The notes below the pieces were generated by a model. It was not told the origin of the DNA, made no database searches, and was given only the letters and a program-made list of their open reading frames with translations. From positions 16,616,001 to 16,680,000 of the forward strand of contig CM059621.1 in the NCBI GenBank assembly GCA_030435675.1: DNA of 64,000 nt, written 5' to 3'. Positions 46,796-59,046 of the stretch are shown here, piece after piece. This DNA is from Steinernema hermaphroditum. Its lineage: Eukaryota > Nematoda > Chromadorea > Rhabditida > Steinernematidae. Each line of letters starts with the position of its first letter. Within the stretch, counting starts at the first letter, position 1. Made by a program: the position numbers and the translations under genes.

Positions 46796-47231
46796 CCGTG
46801 ATATGTTTTGTGATGAATTTGTGTATTCTGCAATATATTGTGTTTTGTTTGTTTAGGCATGACTGCTATACGGAGTTTGTTCGGATGAATCGGTTGGGGT
46901 ACGACCGCTTAGAGAGGGCAGTCCACACTTGGGTTGGGCGTGTTTGCAAAATGTTGTCTAGTCTAGGAAGCCTCCGCGTGCAAAGGCCCTGCTTCCGGTA
47001 GTTACTCGTAGTTTTTTGGCCCAGAGTGGTTGAATGAGCGGTGGCTTTTGCTGCTGACGTAGTGTAGGTCGTCGATGTTCTTTCGTCCCTACCCTCCTGG
47101 TCCTAAACTAGAAGCGCGTATAAGTGAGTATGGCATCGACCTGGTGATCGACGAGACAGCACCGGAAAAGCTGCCTGCACTTCACTCTTCTCATTTGATG
47201 CCTCTGTGAGCGGTTTGTCCGTGCTTCTCTC
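46796..47231. other. Intergenic gap
   Basis: No gene seen in the 435 bp between NAP1 and the PDZ gene. Confidence 0.4.
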
Positions 47232-48460
47232 ATGAGACAGAGAACCAATTCGCGGACCAAGCGGCAAACGTCGACAGAGAGCAGATGGACGAACTCCGAC
47301 TCCGGATCATCCAGTTCTTCTGAACATTCGAAGGAGGACGCTGACGGCGAGGTACGGTAGCTTCTTTTTCGCATAAACCAGCTTTTTCAGTATCCCTATT
47401 CCCTGAGTTCCAAAGTTGTCGCTGAGGTGCTGGAACCGCCGCCGTGCAATCGGCTGTCCTTCTCCGTCAAAACGTCCCTTAATTTCGGCGTTCAAGTAAA
47501 CGAAAATCTTGTCGTCAATGCGGTTCCGCCTGGATCGACGGCTTATGGGAAGCTGCAGGTCGGCGACAAGGTGATAGGCATCAATAGGAGGAAGGTATCT
47601 CTAAGGGAGCTGAACGTGGAAGCATGATGTTTAGATGAGATCTCTGTCGATGTTTACACAGTACACGAGGACTCGGATTTCTCCACTGACCGTGGTCGTC
47701 GATCGACCCCTCTCCACCTACGATGTGACTCCGTACCGTGCCAAGAATCTGGGAATCGACCTGGATTCCGCGGAAGACATCCATTTCATCGTGTACATCC
47801 ACTACTCTCCGGATATTTCTCTTGGCTTGGCCGTCAAAGCAAGCGATCGTGTTGGAGTCGTTGTGGTGGCCAGCGTGAGCCCGGGTTCATTGAGTGAAGG
47901 TCGATTTGAAGTAAGAAAGGTGCGGTGCAAAGGAAAGACAGACGTGCGTTTCAGAAGGGTGACTTCATTCTCGACATCAACGGCATTCCGATCCACAACA
48001 AGCACACCGTCAAGCAGCTGATTCTGCAGAGTCTCAGCGAGAAGAATTACGTGACAGCCGTGTGTCGTCGACCCGTCTGCAATCGATCGATAGAGCTGGC
48101 AAGGTAGCGTCACAGACTACAGTAATCTCCACCGTCTTCCTCAGACAAGCTTTAGGCACTTCGTCGGGGTCGATGCTCGATCCAGAGCTACCAGCCGATG
48201 CCGCCTACATTGGAAGACGCGAGGCGCTCCGTCGGAATGGGAAAGCCTACACTGATATGCAGATTAGCTCGATTATAAAGCCACCGCAGAAGAACCACGG
48301 GACGGTCTCCTTTCAGGTGGGTCAGCTGGGCTCTGCGTTACGGTAGCAAGGTGAATTTCAGGCGAAACCATCGAGGTCGAGGAATCAGATCCAGGGACAA
48401 CCAAGGACGGGGAGTAATCTACTTTCTTGGATTATTCATTGGTTTAAGAAGAGGAAGTGA
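47232..48460 (+). CDS. Two-PDZ-domain protein
   Basis: Exons 47232-47351, 47391-47594, 47635-47910, 47955-48103, 48145-48316, 48362-48460 give 339 residues. The N-terminus is basic then Ser-rich (SDSGSSSSSEHS). PDZ1 (about 55-130): LNFGVQVNENLVVNAVPPGS, then KLQVGDKVIGINRRK; its carboxylate loop is unusual. PDZ2 (about 155-240): SLGLAVKASDRVGVVVVASV and KGDFILDINGIPIHNKHTV. The C-terminus is basic (WIIHWFKKRK). Paired PDZ domains without other modules occur in an expanded nematode family of unknown role. Introns 1 and 5 carry TACGGTAGC. Confidence 0.8.
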
Positions 48461-48565
48461 ACGCTTATGTTCAGGTGTAGATGTTGGGCGCCACAGAAAG
48501 CATATGCATGCAGTAGTTTATTCGACTTATAGTCTCAAAAGAATGACCTTCTTTCCGCTTCGGCC

Positions 48566-49487
48566 TTAGACCTTCTTGGCGGCGACCTTCTTCTTCGCGG
48601 CCACAGCAGAACGGCGGTGAGGGCAAGGACAGTAGGTGGCGTCCTCTCCGGGGGATCCGGGAGGTCCGACGGGTCCGGGGAAGCCCTTGGGTCCAGCAGG
48701 TCCGGGCTGACCAGGCTGGCCTTGTCCTCCCTGGCGACCCTGAGGTCCAGGGTTTCCAGGGTTTCCGGGCTGAGCCTGCTGTCCATGGGGTCCGGGAGGT
48801 CCAGGAGGACCACGGGGTCCAGGGGCGCCCTTGCCTCCTTGTCCTCCGGGCTGTCCGGGAGGTCCCTGAGATCCGGGGTTTCCGGGACGTCCGTTCTCTC
48901 CGGGATGTCCGGGCTGTCCGGGCTGGCCAGGGAATCCAGGGTTTCCTTGGTTTCCGGGGGCGCCGTTGGGTCCGAGGGGTCCAGGGTTGCCAGCTTGTCC
49001 GGGAAGTCCGGGCGGGCCAGGGGGTCCGGCGGGGCACTCGCGGCAGCGCTGCTGGTAGTTGTAGTTGATGGCGGGGAAGTTGCCGGGAAGACCGGGGGCG
49101 CCAGGCACTCCGGGGAAACCTGAAGATCAGTTGGTTGGATCATAAGACATGGCCGGGCCGAGTCCTACCAGGAGTTCCGTCCTGTCCGGGAAGGCCAGGG
49201 GGTCCAGCGGGTCCAGGTGGGCAGCGGTTCTGCGCGTTGCAGTTGCAGACGCCGGGGGCGGTGGCCTGACGGGCGACACGAGCGTTGGCGAATCCGAATC
49301 GGGCGGTCTTGGCGCGGTGGATGCGCCACACTTCCTCCTCGTACTGGCGGAAGACGCCGATGTCGTCCTCGACCATCGAGCTGATGGCCGAGATCTTGGA
49401 CGCCAGCTTAGGGACCGAGTAGAGCGAGCAGAGGAACGCCACCGAAGAGAGCACGATGGCCCCGTAGGCCGCCGACACAGCTGTCAT
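48566..49487 (-). CDS. Cuticle collagen
   Basis: Exons 49487-49169 and 49119-48566 give 290 residues. Layout of worm cuticle collagens: N-terminal hydrophobic segment ([18 protein letters not shown]), a proprotein-convertase site in RIHRAKTAR, a Cys cluster ([18 protein letters not shown]), then Gly-X-Y blocks interrupted by a Cys-containing spacer ([14 protein letters not shown]) and a final CPCPHRR with Ala/Lys tail. It forms extracellular cuticle trimers. A TATATAG lies 46 bp upstream of the ATG. The specific member cannot be named. Confidence 0.94.
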
Positions 49488-52400
49488 GTTTTGGGAACGC
49501 GACGAACTTGTCTTTCCGAAGCCGCCGCCGGGCTATATAGGCGCCTTTCGGGAGAGGCCGGCGCGCCACGGAACCGGTTCGTGGCGCTGTGGCGGGAAAG
49601 AAGTGTTCTTTGAGGTCGACGGAAGCGTTTCAGAAGTTGGGAAAAAGCTGGAAAGGGCAGATTACACAACGCGGGAAAACAGTGGGGAATTAAGTGGAAC
49701 TTGGGCCTGTTTTGGGGGTGACAAGAATCGATGGAAATTCATTAGGAGCGACCTTGAAGTGGAGAGATGTTCAGGAGAGATATCTCCAGGAAAAAAATCT
49801 TTACAAAACAGCGCCGAATTCACCGGAAAAAAACCATTAGAATAGAAGCAAAGGAGTGGAATCTCTGCAAAAAAAGAAGGCACCTATTGCCGAAACCTTC
49901 AGATCCTCATAGTAGAACCAAAAAAGTCAGAAATGGTTGATGGTAACAGCGCCTATAGCATATGTGGCCCATTCACGCCGCGTTTCGTGCAAAATTACAC
50001 CTGGAACTGGAAAGCCCCTGTCTTAAGCCGTCTTTGCATCGGTGATAGCTCTTTTCTCCACCAATCCCTAAAGCTGGGTCCCTAGCAGGACTGTGCGAGA
50101 TTCGGGACTGGAGACAAGGGACTCCCTAGTTAGTCTTTAGGCGTTCTTATCATTGCGATGCTGTCTAAGTTTGTAAACTATTGTACCTTGACAGGAGCAA
50201 ACTAGTGTATTCTTCTGCTCTCCGGGATAGCGATTCCAATGGTGCCAAAAATCGAGCTGATTGCAACAGACTCTGCCATCAGAATCGTTGGAATCACAGC
50301 CTCAACATGAGCATTTAGACGTCTTCAAAAATGAAATGAGGAGCAGGGAGCGGTCGGTCTTGGGAAAGGCTGAAGCTGCTTGAAATGGACTAGAAACGAT
50401 TGGCAGCCCCAGACAAGTAATCTCCGTAATCGCCCACGTCGTACTCAGGGTGATCGCGACAGGACCATTCTCGCGTCCCCGGTTACTGTGCTTTCAACTG
50501 CATTTCGGAGTAGACCTTGCGTTTTTTCGTTTTTTTGAGGAAAAGCACGCGGGAGATTACGGTACTATTGTTTGTCCGGGGAGCTGCCGATCGTTTCGAG
50601 CCTGTAGTGGACATGAAGGGGGACAAAACTGAGTTGAGGCTAGGTTCTGCACCGGACTGAGGTCGACTTTTCAGCGGAAATTTCGAGAAAAATTTCTTCC
50701 TGTATTCAGTTTCAATTAGTCGATAATTTCTGTACGTTTGCTCTCGTTTGTTAATTAACTTTTCGCATCTTCTTAGGTTTACAGGTCAAAATTCGCAGAA
50801 AAAACTAATTACTCACTCAACCACACACATTTGAATTGGATGATTTCCTATCGGGTGGCCAATGACGTGAAAATTCCCGAGTATGAGGAGTTATGACTAA
50901 ATGAGTGGCTACCGTACCTGCTCTTCCATAATCCAAACAGTAGACAGAAGGGTAGGCAAGGACAAAAGATGGAAAACATCCGTATCAGGAGTCCTGATAC
51001 CCGATGTGTCTTCGAGTCGAGAGTCGAGCCCTGATCAGGACCTATTCCATTCATCACATAACTGTCTAGACTTGCGTTGTCGCGTCGTATTCTGTATACC
51101 AGCCGTACTTTAACCCGCTCCCTTCTATCTGCCCGGAATCTCCCAAAACACGCAATCCTACAATGCTTATCCTATAAGTGTTCGTCGAATTGTCCGAATT
51201 TCCAATGAAATACATATTTGTGTTATTACGCGCATCAGACGCATTCTTTTAGAAATCTTGTGTCAGTTCCTCTCACTCCCCTCTCACTCGTCTGCAAAGC
51301 ACGCGCCAAGCAGGTGTCCGAATAGCTAATTACACCCTGCAGAGATCAAAAGCCGTCCATAATTAGCCGCTCTTCTCAAAGTTGCCATTTCCATTTTCGT
51401 TTCCTCATTCCGGCCTACCGTCTCCTTCTCCCACCCGATCGACTCCGTGCCGTTCCCTAACTACACGTTCCAGAATGGACATAATTTCGAGTAATTCTCC
51501 CTCACCGTAATCACCGTTATCTTTTGTCCTCCTGACGTTCGCTTCTTGAGTGCAGCCATAGGTAAAGTTCAGCGCAGAATCTTTGTAAGAAACCAGGCGT
51601 GAAGATTATGTTGGCGCTCGGAGCTTCTTTTAGTCTTTCCGCGTTGCACATATTAGCGCCGATGTATTAGTGGACAGATCTCCTTCCCACGCACTTCTCG
51701 TAGATCCGGTTTTGTGTGTAGTGGCCAAGTACTCTGTCCTTGGCAGTAAGGCATAGATCGGAGATGATAGGTGTATTTACCATGGAAAGGATGATGGTTG
51801 GCACTCACCTAATTTCACTTCGTGTGGTGAATTATTCTTTGAGTAATCGTGAACTCTGCGCTCTCAAGGGTTGGAGTCCAATGTCTTAAGATGTCTAATC
51901 ATAATCCATATCGCCCACTACTCCAGCAAGGGAACCTTCCCAAGCGCCCGACGCCGATCGGGCTCGTTTGAAGTCGTTTTGAGGCGTTTCTGATTGCAAA
52001 TTACTGTTAAAGTTGTCTTCAAACTAATAAAATACATGGCGAATACCGCTATTTCTTCGTGCTCTGCTTTATACGAACTTGAGTGAAATTGAGTATTCAG
52101 TGTGATTTTGATTTCCCAGATCAAACTTACAGGTACCATTATAGGAACTCTCAGTCTTCAAATTTTAGGGTCCTTAGGTTTAGGGCTTTAGGGTCCAAAT
52201 GGCCGAAATCCCGTTTTGTCCTTTTAACTGATCGACTTGCGCTAGTTCCAATTACGACTAGTAATTCTTTTGAACTCTTTGGAATCTTTGGACTCCCTAT
52301 CGAAACGTTTGTTTTGAGCTCTCTCCCACTTTGTTACTTCAAGATACAATGATCACAATGATTAGAAAAGAGGTCGAAGTGCATATGCAACATGCCCTCA

Positions 52401-53908
52401 AAGGCAATCATCCCTAAATGCTCAGTAATTCGGTCATTGTTACATCGAGATCCACTCTCGAATTACCCTCCAATCCACATGTATGTGTCGAGCTCTTTTG
52501 AACTTGATAGTTTGGAGGACTACAGAATCATTCGAGATACGAAATGTGACTTAAGTTTACACGGTATTCCATGAATGACTGTACTTTCCTAATAGAAGGT
52601 GTATTTTCGATTCAGAGATTACCTCATGCAGAACAAATTGATGTTTTCAGTTCGTTCGGTTTCGTAGTGTGGAAGGGAGCGAGCGCTGAGTTCCTTTTTA
52701 TGAACCCAATTCAGAGAACCTTCCTGAAATTCTCTCAATACATCCTTTGACGACCTCAATGCACGGTCGAAATCGACCGCTCACTTAACTCATTCGGCGA
52801 ACTTCAGAGAGAGAGAGAGATGTCCGTCTTGTCGGTGGCGATCGGTTCACTCGATCCTAAGAAGTTCGCTGAATGAGTTGAGTCCTTTCGAGAAATTGAC
52901 TGACATAAACATAAGCAATTATTGTCGACAGTACAATTGGAATTAGTTTAATGAGGTGAACGGACAACACATAAACTGCTTAAACTGAAGGACAATGGTG
53001 ATTAAGGTCGGAGATACACCTTATGTATGTGGTTGTGGTTGTGGTTGGGAGAGTCGGCCGGCGCCTGTACTTTGTAGCCTCCTGGCAGTTACCCCATTAA
53101 AAGTAGCATTGATGTGATTCGAAAAGTGCCCGGGACATAATCCAGATAATAGCTTTGCACCTTCTACGCTCAGTCGAGTATCGACACGTGAATAGTATAA
53201 GAGACGCAAGATGCAATATAAGAGAAGCTAGGAAACCGTAACCTCTCTGAAGGAAGTACTAGGTATCCAATCGGGAGATCCTTCATGACGCCATGGCTCA
53301 TGTTTCGGTCACCGGAAGATGTTAATGTTGTCACAATACCTTCATCTAGCACAGCCACTGGAGATCAGCAATTATTTCTTAAAAAAACTTTGCTGGCAAT
53401 CCACTAAGTTCTGCCGTATTCTATGAGATATGGCAGCCTTAGGGTGGATTGTAATGCACTAGTTATGCCCGTCTTTTCAGAAAATGTCTTATAGGTGATG
53501 TCAATCCCAATCCCAGATATACCAACGATCATCTGCTTATAATCCTGCTGGATTTAATTGTGCCAACATGCAGATACATACCGTAATCCTCGTGTTTGCC
53601 TATAGGACTCTGTGGTCACAAACCTACTCACACTTTATTCAGATTAACCTAAAAGTCCACGCTTATAACAAACAGTTCAACCCAATTGAATTCCGAGTTG
53701 TCCTCCAAAAAAGGTTCACAAACAGTCGCACTTCCCTAGACGTTCCCTTCCATCCATCAGAAGCGTGGGGGCGTCGCCCCCTCTTCACCCACCAATCTCC
53801 TTAATCCTTTACTATCAGTCCAAGTACAGCTCTCTTTTTGAGGACAGGTGTTTTCCAGCGCGCGTGCACTCTTGAGACGGTCCCTGTTCAAAGAGCACTT
53901 TTCAGACG
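49488..53908. other. Gene-poor region, 4.4 kb
   Basis: Only the collagen TATA box (about 49533-49539) and small repeats are seen. GTATCAGGAGTCCTGATAC at 50983-51001 is a near-perfect palindrome. A foldback at 52788-52880 pairs AACTCATTCGGCGAACTT with AAGTTCGCTGAATGAGTT. I find no supported exon; regulatory DNA or an unseen ncRNA is possible. Confidence 0.5.
52788..52880. repeat. 18-bp inverted repeat around a GA-run
   Basis: Arms at about 52788-52805 and 52862-52879 differ at one base and enclose GAGAGAGAGAGA and a diverged inner pair. Confidence 0.6.
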
Positions 53909-55305
53909 ATGTCATCAGACCTCTACAACAAGAACATCTACATAAATGTCGTGCTACGGTCGGTGCTGGGAGTTCTATCTACAGCCGGCAATGGACTGGT
54001 CATCTTCATCATTTTGCGGAACAAAAACGCCGTCAGAGATGGATTCAATGTGCTACTTCTTCAGCTGGCTTTGGGGGACTTGTTTATCGGTAAGTTAGGG
54101 CTTCAGTACGGTAGTTATCGCTCGGAAAAGCGCAAAATTGCTGTTACTGTGAAATAATAGAATACGGTGAAATAGGCGTAAAATAGTGTTGGAAAACAGT
54201 ATTCTAGCTCTTGATAGACAGGTGACTATAAGGATCTAGCGGCATATATCTTTCCTTGGGGCACTCCTCATATGACTTCCGTTTTTTTTCTTAGTACATC
54301 AACTCTTTTCAGGTTTCGGAAACGTGGTGCGCGTCGTGGAGTCGCTCCTCAACCACTTCAAACTGCTCACCGTCACACCGATCAACTGCTTCCTCGTCGA
54401 ACTGCCTCTTCTCATAGGCATCAACCTCTCGCAACTCATCATGTTCCTCATCGCCGTCGACAGATTCATCTGTATTACCCAGCTCCACGGCATGACCCTC
54501 ATCGTAAGCGACATTCCAACAGCTTCTCTTCAAGCAGTTTTAGAACAACAAAACGTTCATATGGACGAGAGCTTCGCTCTGTATATCCTTTGCCCTTCTT
54601 GTGTCCTTTGCTGCCCTGATCGGCCTGGACACTACCGTACCCATTGGTGTCAGGGCCTGCTACGTCACTATGGGATGGTCACGTTCGTATCTGAACTATT
54701 TCAGCGGATTGACCACTTTCTTTAGTATAACTATTGTGGGTAAGTTGATTTTTGTATGAACGGATTGGATCAGAGTACACGGATATCTGCTTCAATATCT
54801 GCCGGCGTGTCTGTATGAGTGATGTAGTGGTACCGTTAGGAAACTAACATACATAAGGTCACAAGTTCGAATCCGCCCCGAAGCACAACCTTCCAAATTT
54901 CCTTTTTCTACCAATCTCTCTTTTTCAGTGGCCTACGCATTGACCTTCCTCAGCTACTGGTGCTACCAGAAACGCGCCACCCACTCGATCATCCATCGAG
55001 AACGCCGAATCGCCCAGACCCTCATGCTCATAGTGCTCGCCTACTTGGTCTTCTGGTGTCTCCCCCGATTCGTCACCTTCGTCTACAAATGGATAGGCGT
55101 GGAGAACGGTTTCTCACAGTCGGTCACCGGATCCATTGGCTATCTGAATGCGCTGAACTCGCTCGTCAACGTGGCTATCTACGGGTGCAAACATCGACAG
55201 ATAAGGGATGGGATGCTCGCTGTTTTGGGGCTGGCCGCCAGCAAGTACGTGGCTGGGAATAAGATATTCACGACAGTGTCGTCTACTATGAATCACCACC
55301 GATGA
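53909..55305 (+). CDS. Chemoreceptor-type GPCR (srsx-like)
   Basis: Exons 53909-54089, 54313-54503, 54544-54739, 54929-55305 give 314 residues with seven hydrophobic segments. TM1 SVLGVLSTAGNGLVIFIIL has the GN motif, TM2 LLLQLALGDLFIGFGN has the LA..D core, TM3 ends MFLIAVDRFICI (DRF for DRY), then FALLVSFAALIGLD, YALTFLSYWCY, MLIVLAYLVFWCLP (CWxP-like) and NALNSLVNVAIYG (NxxxN/Y end). This is the rhodopsin-like nematode srsx pattern. TTTTCAG ends three nt before the ATG. Intron 3 and the 3' flank hold tRNA-like sequences. Confidence 0.8.
54817..54885 (+). mobile_element. tRNA-like SINE or tRNA pseudogene in the GPCR intron
   Basis: An A-box-like GATGTAGTGGTACCG is followed 35 nt later by a B-box-like AAGTTCGAATCC, the spacing of a tRNA promoter, but the stems do not close, so it is not a working tRNA. 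Confidence 0.5.
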
Positions 55306-55414
55306 AGATGAAGTTGAAGTTCACACGTTCTTTGTTGTGTGAGACCTCTAAAAAAATAAAATATGGATAGTGGATCCAATTCTATACGTTTTGATGTTGA
55401 AAGAAAAAGGAAGA

Positions 55415-55478
55415 ACGAGGGGGGATTCGAACCCGTGACCCCCAACCCGGCAGGCAGGTTACCTACCCACTGTGTCAT
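55415..55478 (-). mobile_element. tRNA-like SINE or tRNA pseudogene, minus strand
   Basis: On the minus strand: ACAGTGGGTAGGTAACC (A-box-like), then GGGTTCGAATCCCC, an excellent B box with a closed T stem. The acceptor stem is absent. It lies 110 bp past the GPCR stop. Confidence 0.55.
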
Positions 55479-55679
55479 ATTGATAAATGTGTTTAATATG
55501 CCCTACACGTATATACCTCGGTATTGATAACTTTAAACCGCGCTTGTGTTTTGGATCCCATCAAAATTGGGGTTTTTTTGGGCAAATAAATCTACTGAGC
55601 TTATGTGTTATCTTTATCTTCATCCACAGTAAGCTTCGTGGATATTCTAATCAGACAGCATACGATAGGTTGGTCGCCC

Positions 55680-57219
55680 TCACCATCCTCCCAACAGCAT
55701 CTCCTTCGGAATCTCCATGACCTCCGCGAAATGCTCCAACCGCTCGCGGTGTTCCTCGATCACCGCGGGCGAGGAGACCTTCATCCCGGCCAGTCTATTG
55801 CGGCTGATGTAGGTCCCACCCTGTGAGTCGTACTCCAAACGTTTGAGCGCCTGAGGAACGCATTCTAGAGGGATGTCGATCTAAATTTCCATAGAGGGTT
55901 ACGGTAGCTTCCATTACCTTTTGGAATAGGTCGCTCATCGTCTTTTCTCCGTTTTCCACAACATCGTGGTACCACACTATCGCCTTGTAGTACTTCTTGT
56001 TCTTCAAGTAGTGCGAGTAGGGAGCGCCGTAGACGATGGCCGACCACTCGAGTATGTCTCGAGGAAAAAGCTTCCTGATGAAGTCGCCATCGCCGGCATA
56101 GCGAAGACTGAGGCAGTCGGAGATGTACGGACTGCGGTTGTAGATTTCCAGCATGATGCGCATGGCCTTGTCCCTGAAGAACTCATCAGGAAATCTCTCT
56201 GATTAGGGCCGCACCTCAAAAGAAGCCTTTCCACTGACGTCAGTCCATTTTTACGACACATAAACATGTGTGTCAGACCGGAAACGGTCTCGTCGAAGAG
56301 AGGGACGAGCCGGATTTCTGTAGAGGTCGTCTTGAGAACGCAGATCTTGTCGGTGGGGACGTCTTTTCGCAAGAAGGTGACGGCGGCCGGGAGCACTCTT
56401 TTGACAAACTATACGGGAATTGCAGGAAAGAAAATGAATAGCCGGTACCTCTTTGGTGTAGAAACCCTCACAGAAGAGGTACGAAAGGTTCGTGAGAACG
56501 TATGGCTCGGCGAAGCATACGGTAACGCCGTCGAGGGAGAGCATCTGGGCCATGAGGGTGCTTCCGCATCGCGCGGTGTTCGTGAAGAGGATCGTCCGGG
56601 GCTGAGGCGTCTCGCCGAGCTTCTTGCAGTGCGCCACGAAGTCGTCGATGGTCACGTAGGCGACGCGGGTGGCCTGGAAGGGGAGAGATTCTGAGACAGA
56701 CTCTGCATTTGCAGACAAGAAGGAGGTCATTTCTGATGGGAAAGGGGTGGGGGGCGGTGGATTGTTCGAGCTACTTGGGACTCACCTCTTCGAAGAACGG
56801 AATGTAGCAGAAGGGGAAGCGCTTCGCCTCGTAGTAGGTGGTCGGTTGGGGCAACTCGACGAAGAGCGCATAGTTGCGGTCGACACAGTAGATCGCCCAG
56901 TGGGAGTCGAGGAAGTCGAGTGGTTTGAACGACTCGTGGATGGTGACGAAATCGTCGGTGGAGGCGATCTCCTCTGGGTCGCGTTTCCGTCGGTACACAA
57001 TCGCCGACACACGGGCATGCCCGCTAGGAATCAGATCGTTCTCCTTGCACTGGCGATAGATCTATCCACTTCGCATGAAACACAATTAGGTTTTTCAGTG
57101 TTTACCAACTGGAAGATAGCGAACAGACGGCGTAAAAAGAAATAGATAAGATGCTGGAGTGTCTCCTTTGTGGCTACGAGATAGCCCCAATCGTACGTAT
57201 TTGCCGGGTCGGCGGTCAT
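55680..57219 (-). CDS. P-loop sulfotransferase-like protein (copy A)
   Basis: Exons 57219-57106, 57061-56786, 56673-56449, 56408-56215, 56173-55918, 55880-55680 give 421 residues. The central motif ILFTNTARCGSTLMAQML is a Walker-A-like PAPS-binding loop of sulfotransferase type, followed by DGVTVCFAEPYVLTNL, VLKTTSTEIRLVPLF and MFMCRKNGL (a 3'-phosphate-binding RK-like strand). The N-terminal 38 residues include a hydrophobic patch (LIYFFLRRLFAIFQL) that may anchor it. The C-terminus has AIVWYHDVVENGEKT. It is a nematode family with no assigned substrate. All splice positions match copy B at 59047-60590. Confidence 0.7.
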
Positions 57220-58018
57220 GATTACTACGACAGGTAAAAGGGAAAATATCGAACGGGAAGTGACTGTTTTGCAACACTTTATGTGATGTGCTCGCAGGCC
57301 AAAAGAAATGTCTCCATCAAAACAAGATTATATGTTGTTGTTTTCCATCTTTATCACTCGGTCTCCGTCTGGTCGGCATCGAAAACACTCGAAATCGTTT
57401 GGAAGAAGGAAAATATTGGTGAATCAGGTCACTTGGACTACGGGTCAGCGAAAGGAGCCTATGCACCGCGCCATGCATGAATGTATCATCTATCCTTGAA
57501 GAGCGATAGAAAGAACCCCTCGATGGTAAAGTTAGAATATAGTCAAAGTCTCTAGTCAAAGGTTAACCCAAATTTTTAGGCAAATGTCCTTTTTGCAGAC
57601 AGTCTAAGCTGGACATCGAAACTCCTTCGAGGTGAAAGCTAGACCGCTGGGAAAGACGGTTGAGAGAGAGTTGACTGTCTTTAATTGCGACTGTCTGACC
57701 TTCCAAATGAGACATATTTCTGTTCGTTCTTGACACAACCCTATGTCTGCAAAAACTCGTTTTTCCTAAAGTGGTACAAGAAGGGAAGTTTGTTGCCAAT
57801 TGACATTAATAGTCAGAAGAAGTCGAAAAGTCTGCTTCTTTGGAAAGTTCATGATCGCTATATGAGGACACCATATCCCCCTGGATAGCATTTAGGTCTC
57901 GAGACAGAGTTCATAATAGGCGACAACAAGTCCAATCAATGAGTGAATCGATGAGTTCCTGACTTATTACATGCAAGAATATGCCAAAGAACCAATTAAC
58001 CCTAGCACATCTAGACGT
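57220..58018. other. Intergenic gap between copy A and the broken copy
   Basis: AT-rich, with no supported gene. Confidence 0.45.
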
Positions 58019-58450
58019 TCATTCCTCTCCCAGGAACACCTCCTTCGGGATCTCCATGACCTTGGCGAAGTGGATGAGGCGCTTCTTGTGCTGCTCGGTC
58101 ACTTAAGAGGTCTTGATTCCCGATAGGGCCTCGCGGCTGAGAAACGTTCCGTCCTGGGAGTCCAAACTCTTGCACTTCATGGCGAGAGGAACGCAGTCCT
58201 GAGGGATGTTCAGCTAGAAGAGGTCCTGATTTAGAGGCACGCGGAGGGGAGTTACCTTCTCGAAGAGGCCGGACATCGTCTTCTCCGCGTCCTCCATCAC
58301 GTCGTGGTACCAAACGATTGTCGTGTACTTCTTCTTGTTCTTCAAGTAGTGAGAGTAAGGAGATCCATAGAGGACAGCGGCCCACTCCAGGTTATCTCGA
58401 GGCACTAGCTTACACAGGCTGACCTCTCCAACAGCTCTTTGACGTCGATA
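58019..58450 (-). pseudogene. Truncated sulfotransferase-like copy (C)
   Basis: The minus strand carries only the last two exons: 58405-58256 (YGSPYSHYLKNKKKYTTIVW, HDVMEDAEKTMSGLFEK) and 58213-58019. The latter is nearly base-for-base identical to the last exon of copy B in inverted orientation, but has TAA at 58107-58105 where copy B reads CAA (after GIKTS). A diverged AVGE..CKLVPRD continues to about 58450, then homology ends. The upstream four exons, including the P-loop, are absent. Confidence 0.8.
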
Positions 58451-59046
58451 AAGAATTATCGAAATTCTGCCATGACCGAGCGGGATGTTGGCCGTTCCTT
58501 GCGAATATTGACAAATCTGAAACAGTCGTACATCGACATATTTTACGGCCCATCTTGAGGAAGTACTGCGATTCCTCACACACCTACCTGCAGAATCGAC
58601 ACAAAGACTTGCCTGACTACTAAGTACAGTACATAAAGTAAGATTTCTAGGACAGCCTTGATGGTGGCCCATTTGAAGACGTCGAGAGGGTTCATTAAAA
58701 GTAGAACACAACTAATAAGGTGCACAAGCGTGCTGTGCAGGTGTCGCAATGAACGCTTTTCTCGTCGCATGTCAATTCGACACTTGACACTCTATGTAAC
58801 TCGGATTTATTCTGTTTCGGCTCAGCTCTTATTATGCCTTGCAGAAGATCCGTCTGTAACCTCTGTGACTTTGATAGATCACCGGACCTTCTTGATAGGT
58901 CAACAAGTACACTCTGTCATCAAAAAGCGAAGTGATTTCATCATGAGCGCGCGTGTTGAGAAACGGCGCCGCCGCCACAACGACACGTCACACAGCGCGG
59001 CCTGCCTTATAACTCGTCTTCTTGGCCTCACTTGCATATCGCAGCC
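58451..59046. other. Intergenic, 5' side of copy B
   Basis: No supported gene; it should contain the copy B promoter. TTGCATATCGCAGCC leads into the ATG at 59047. Confidence 0.4.

Noticed and set aside
48617..49123. 168-codon frame antisense to the collagen
   Set aside because: Shadow of the Gly-X-Y repeat; its Gly/Ser/Arg composition mirrors the collagen codons.
58780..59046. Arg-rich frame before copy B
   Set aside because: No splice support and unlike the N-terminus of the other copies.
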